Positions 60,717-64,000 of a stretch of DNA of 64,000 bases are shown piece after piece (the first letter of the stretch is position 1; each line of letters opens with the position of its first letter). The DNA comes from Janthinobacterium lividum (GTDB lineage Bacteria; Pseudomonadota; Gammaproteobacteria; Burkholderiales; Burkholderiaceae_D): NCBI RefSeq assembly GCF_034424625.1, contig NZ_CP139976.1:1178001-1242000 (forward strand), read 5' to 3'. The notes under the pieces were generated by a model. That model searched no databases. It was not told the DNA's origin and saw only the letters and a list, made by a program, of their open reading frames with translations. Both the position numbers and the translations under genes were made by a program.

Positions 60717-62233
60717 AGTCACTCATGACCATACAAGACATCAGTTTGTGGATCAAAGCGGCTGCCCCGTCCGGGCAGCTGACGTCCGATTCGCGCCGCG
60801 TGCAGCGCGGCGACGTGTTTTTCGCCTACGCGGGCGCCACCCATTTCATCGACGCCGCCATCGAGCAGGGCGCCGCCGCCATCGTGCATGATGCCGTCGA
60901 GTGGAACGCCGCATGGGCCGTGCCGCACCTGCTGGTCAGCGACCTGAAACGCCTGGCCGGTCCCGTGGCGCATGCTTTCTACGACATGCCCGACAGCGCC
61001 ATGTTCAGCGCCGGCGTGACGGGCACGAATGGCAAGACATCGTGCGCGCTGTGGCTGGCGCAAGCCCTGGCGCGCCTGGGCGAAACCTCGTCCGTCATCG
61101 GGACCTTGGGCGTGGGCTTGTGCAAGCCGCGCGGCGCCATCGAATTCGACGTCACCGGCTACACCACGCCGGACGCCGTGCTGCTGGCGCGCAAACTGGC
61201 CGCCATGCGCGACGCTGGCGCCAAGGCCGTTGCCATTGAAGTGTCGTCGATCGGTCTGGACCAGGACCGCGCGGCCGGCATGCATTTCGACGTCGCCATG
61301 TTTACCAATCTGACGCGCGACCACCTCGACTACCATGGCGACATGGCTGCCTACGAGGCGGCCAAGGTCAAGCTGTTCGACTGGCCCGGCCTGAAAACAG
61401 CCGTCATCAATCTGGACGACGCCATGGGCCTGCGCCTGGCGCGCCACGTGGACGGCAGGCTGGCCGGTGAATACCCGGTCATCGGCTACACCTTGCAGGA
61501 TGCGGCCAGCTTGCCCGATCTGGCTGGCGTGCTGATGCTGCGCGCCAGCCAGTTCCGCAGCCGCCATGCCGGCACCGACTTCCACCTGGAATGCGCGCTG
61601 GGCGTGGCGCTGGTCAAGACGCAGCTGGTGGGCCACTTCAATATCAGCAACGCGCTGGCCGTGCTCGGCGCCTTGCTGGCGCACGGCATCGGCCTGCGCG
61701 CCGCCATCGACGGCATCGAATCCCTGCAGCCGGCCCCCGGCCGCATGCAGCAGGTGGGCGGCCAGGAAGCGCCGATGGTCGTCATCGATTACGCGCATAC
61801 GCCGGACGCGCTGGAAAAGACCCTGGCTGCCTTGCGCCAGGTGGCGCAGGAGCGGGGCGGCCAGCTGTGGTGCGTGTTTGGTTGCGGCGGCGACCGCGAT
61901 CCGGGCAAGCGTCCGCAGATGGGCGCCATCGCGCAGCTGGCCGATCACGTGCTGGTCACCAGCGACAATCCGCGCAGCGAAGATCCGCACGCCATCATCG
62001 CGCAGATCGTCGCCGGCATGCGTGCCGACGGTCCTCAGCCGCAAGCCATCGAAGACCGTGCCGGCGCCATTTTGTCGGCCATCAAGCACGCAGCCAAGCC
62101 GGACGTGATCCTGTTGGCGGGCAAGGGGCATGAGCCATACCAGGAAATCAAGGGCAAGAAACTGCCGTTCTCCGATGCCGACCATGCGCAGCTGGCCTTG
62201 TCCGCGCGCCTGACGATGATGAGGACGAACTGA
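60713..62233 (+). CDS. murE: UDP-MurNAc-tripeptide synthetase
   Basis: A 506-residue Mur ligase that adds the third residue to UDP-MurNAc-L-Ala-D-Glu. The ATP loop is GVTGTNGKTS; the central domain holds HTPDALEKTL, and the DNPRSEDP motif marks preference for meso-diaminopimelate. The GTG at 60713 has GGAGG four bases upstream; ATG at 60725 is an alternative. It overlaps ftsI and shares its stop base with the murF ATG. Confidence 0.96.
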   Translation: MKSLMTIQDISLWIKAAAPSGQLTSDSRRVQRGDVFFAYAGATHFIDAAIEQGAAAIVHDAVEWNAAWAVPHLLVSDLKRLAGPVAHAFYDMPDSAMFSAGVTGTNGKTSCALWLAQALARLGETSSVIGTLGVGLCKPRGAIEFDVTGYTTPDAVLLARKLAAMRDAGAKAVAIEVSSIGLDQDRAAGMHFDVAMFTNLTRDHLDYHGDMAAYEAAKVKLFDWPGLKTAVINLDDAMGLRLARHVDGRLAGEYPVIGYTLQDAASLPDLAGVLMLRASQFRSRHAGTDFHLECALGVALVKTQLVGHFNISNALAVLGALLAHGIGLRAAIDGIESLQPAPGRMQQVGGQEAPMVVIDYAHTPDALEKTLAALRQVAQERGGQLWCVFGCGGDRDPGKRPQMGAIAQLADHVLVTSDNPRSEDPHAIIAQIVAGMRADGPQPQAIEDRAGAILSAIKHAAKPDVILLAGKGHEPYQEIKGKKLPFSDADHAQLALSARLTMMRTN

Positions 62234-63675
62234 TGGATAGCCTGATGCACGCAAGCCTGCTTGAACTGATGCCGTCGCTGGACGGCGCGCAGCTGACGGG
62301 CGACGCATCCTTTGATGGCGTCTCCACCGACAGCCGCAGCGCCAAGGCCGGCTCGCTCTTCGTTGCCTTGCGCGGCGAGAGTTTTGATGCCCACGATTTC
62401 CTCGACCAGGTGGCTGCGCGCGGCGTCGCCGCCGTGGTGGTCGAGCGCCTGCCCGAAGGCTGGGACAGCGCCACGGTGCCCGCCATCGTGGTGGCCGATA
62501 CCCTGGTGGCGCTGGGCCGCATCGCCAACCATTGGCGCGGCCGCTTCAATTTACCCGTCATCGGCGTCACCGGCAGCAATGGCAAGACCACTGTCAAGGA
62601 AATGATTGCGGCCATCCTGGCGGCGGCCTTTGGCGAAGAAGGCCGTTTGGCCACGCGCGGCAACCTGAATAATGAAATCGGCGTGCCATTGACGCTGTTC
62701 CGCCTGAGCGCCGCGCACAAGGCGGCAGTCATCGAGATGGGCATGAACCATCCGGGAGAAATCGCCCGCCTGGCCGCGATTGCCGCGCCAACCTTGGCGA
62801 TGGTCAACAACGCGCAGCGCGAGCACCAGGAATTCATGCATACGGTGGAAGCGGTGGCGCGCGAGAACGGCGCCGCGCTGGCGGCCCTGGCGCATGACGG
62901 CGTGGCCGTCTTCCCGCATGATGATGAATTCACGCCCGTGTGGCGCGAATTGGCAGGCGCGCGCGCCGTCATCACCTTCGGCCTGTCGAAAGAGGCGGAC
63001 GTGAGTTGCACGCACCGCGCGGCCGAGGATTTTGGCAGCGACCTGTTCGTCAGCGTGCGGGCGCAGGATGGCAGCTTGCGTCAGTTTTTTGTCGGCTTGC
63101 AGGCGGCGGGCGAACACAATGTGCGCAATGCGCTGGCGGCCGTGGCATGCGCGATTGGCGCCGGCATCGCGCCAGAACATATCAAGCAGGGCCTGGAGGC
63201 GTTTTCTCCCGTGACTGGCCGGCTGCAGAAAAAACGGGCCGCCAATGGCGCCACCATCATCGACGACACGTATAACGCCAATCCGGATTCGGCGCGCGCG
63301 GCCATCGATGTGCTGGCGCAGGCCGCGGCACCGCGCATCCTGGTGCTGGGCGAGATGGGCGAAGTCGGCACGCAGGGGCAGCAGTTCCACGAAGAGATCG
63401 GCGCCTACGCCGCCGCCAAAGGCATCGAACACGTGCTGGCGACGGGCGGACTGGCGCGCCATCTGGTGAATCCGGCGCAGGAAGCCGCCAGCCAGGAATC
63501 AGGCACGGTCGTGGAGTATTTCGAACAGTTCGACGGTTTGCTGGCGGCGCTCGATGCGCATTTGTCCGGCCGTTCGGATGCAACAGTATTGATCAAGGGC
63601 TCCCGTTTCATGAAGATGGAACGGGCCGTGCAGCATTTGATTGGTTCAAACAACAATAACAAGGAAGCTTACTAA
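62233..63675 (+). CDS. murF: UDP-MurNAc-tripeptide--D-alanyl-D-alanine ligase
   Basis: A 480-residue Mur ligase adding D-Ala-D-Ala. Motifs are [56 protein letters not shown] and [18 protein letters not shown]. It is longer than E. coli MurF (452). It is followed by mraY after 2 bp. Confidence 0.96.
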   Translation: MDSLMHASLLELMPSLDGAQLTGDASFDGVSTDSRSAKAGSLFVALRGESFDAHDFLDQVAARGVAAVVVERLPEGWDSATVPAIVVADTLVALGRIANHWRGRFNLPVIGVTGSNGKTTVKEMIAAILAAAFGEEGRLATRGNLNNEIGVPLTLFRLSAAHKAAVIEMGMNHPGEIARLAAIAAPTLAMVNNAQREHQEFMHTVEAVARENGAALAALAHDGVAVFPHDDEFTPVWRELAGARAVITFGLSKEADVSCTHRAAEDFGSDLFVSVRAQDGSLRQFFVGLQAAGEHNVRNALAAVACAIGAGIAPEHIKQGLEAFSPVTGRLQKKRAANGATIIDDTYNANPDSARAAIDVLAQAAAPRILVLGEMGEVGTQGQQFHEEIGAYAAAKGIEHVLATGGLARHLVNPAQEAASQESGTVVEYFEQFDGLLAALDAHLSGRSDATVLIKGSRFMKMERAVQHLIGSNNNNKEAY

Positions 63676-63677
63676 TC

Positions 63678-64000
63678 ATGCTGCTCTGGCTCGCTCATTA
63701 TTTCCAGGACGACATTGGCCCACTGCGGGTCTTTAACTTCATCACGTTCCGCGCCGTCTTCGCCACCCTGACGGCGATTTTGATCGGCCTGTGCGCCGGT
63801 CCCGCCGTGATCCGCATGCTTACGCGCATGAAGGTCGGCCAGGCCGTGCGTACGGACGGCCCGCAAACGCACCTGAAAAAACACGGCACCCCCACCATGG
63901 GCGGTGTGCTGATCCTCATCGCCATCGGCATTTCCACCTTGCTGTGGGCTGACCTGTCGAACCGCTTCATCTGGCCCGTGCTGATCGTCACCTTGGGCTT
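63678..64000 (+). CDS. mraY: Phospho-MurNAc-pentapeptide translocase, N-terminal part
   Basis: The first 107 codons of Mra[20 protein letters not shown], then [36 protein letters not shown], the family signature with the HGTPTMGG loop. MraY makes lipid I at the inner membrane. The gene is cut by the window edge. Confidence 0.96.
   Translation, partial: MLLWLAHYFQDDIGPLRVFNFITFRAVFATLTAILIGLCAGPAVIRMLTRMKVGQAVRTDGPQTHLKKHGTPTMGGVLILIAIGISTLLWADLSNRFIWPVLIVTLG

Overview
The window is GC-rich chromosomal DNA, almost fully coding, from a betaproteobacterium, most likely an Oxalobacteraceae member such as Janthinobacterium or a close relative. The evidence is the Burkholderiales-style aa3 oxidase cluster (coxB-coxA-34 aa assembly peptide-ctaG-DUF2970-coxC-DUF2909-SURF1-SCO-like-ctaA-ctaB-sco), the ftsY-ftsE-ftsX-rpoH block, a Gram-negative trimeric porin, and the mraZ-rsmH-ftsL-ftsI-murE-murF-mraY division cluster. 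Genus assignment is inference.

Layout. 1-6.1 kb: an operon-like run with a membrane protein (cut by the window edge), a 1231-residue tubulin-superfamily protein ending in a GYF_2-like domain, a zinc-ribbon/proline-rich/single-TM protein, and a glycine-zipper lipoprotein. I see no housekeeping role for it, and it is my best candidate for an undescribed system. 6.1-8.5 kb: a palindromic repeat, trmL, comF and a BioC-like methyltransferase. 8.5-18 kb: cytochrome c oxidase subunits, copper and heme A assembly factors. 18-24 kb: AI-2E-type exporter, CNNM/CorC-like protein, AAHS-type MFS transporter, serine hydrolase, NhaR-like LysR regulator. 24-27.7 kb: a DUF475(TerC-like)-TerD-AIM24-TerD-Pmp3 stress cluster, divergent from the LysR gene. 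27.7-33.4 kb: patatin lipoprotein, an ABC exporter whose permease is fused to a CPBP protease domain, and a DUF3667 protein. 33.5-36.7 kb: ArsR regulator, divergent atypical cytochrome P450 plus antibiotic biosynthesis monooxygenase, a lipoprotein and a small unknown protein.

36.8-40.8 kb: rpoH, whose promoter contains a near-perfect CIRCE element, then ftsX, ftsE and ftsY. 41-49 kb: a B12-dependent MerR photoreceptor (LitR/CarH type, with the W-x9-EH motif), divergent from an eight-gene overlapping operon (FAD oxidoreductase, DUF1365, CFA-type methyltransferase, chalcone-isomerase-like, MFS, DUF3833, SDR, NTF2-like). This looks like a light or singlet-oxygen lipid-modification regulon.

49-54.2 kb: a perfect head-to-tail duplication of 2423 bp (49054-51476 and 51477-53899). 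It doubles a highly expressed porin gene with its promoter and terminators, and leaves a truncated copy of the next gene at the junction. 54.3-56 kb: a thiamine-diphosphate enzyme. 56.2-56.6 kb: RNase P RNA. 57.1-64 kb: the start of the division/cell-wall cluster, with four 10-bp-phased MraZ boxes over its promoter. I saw no CRISPR array, transposase or tRNA gene.
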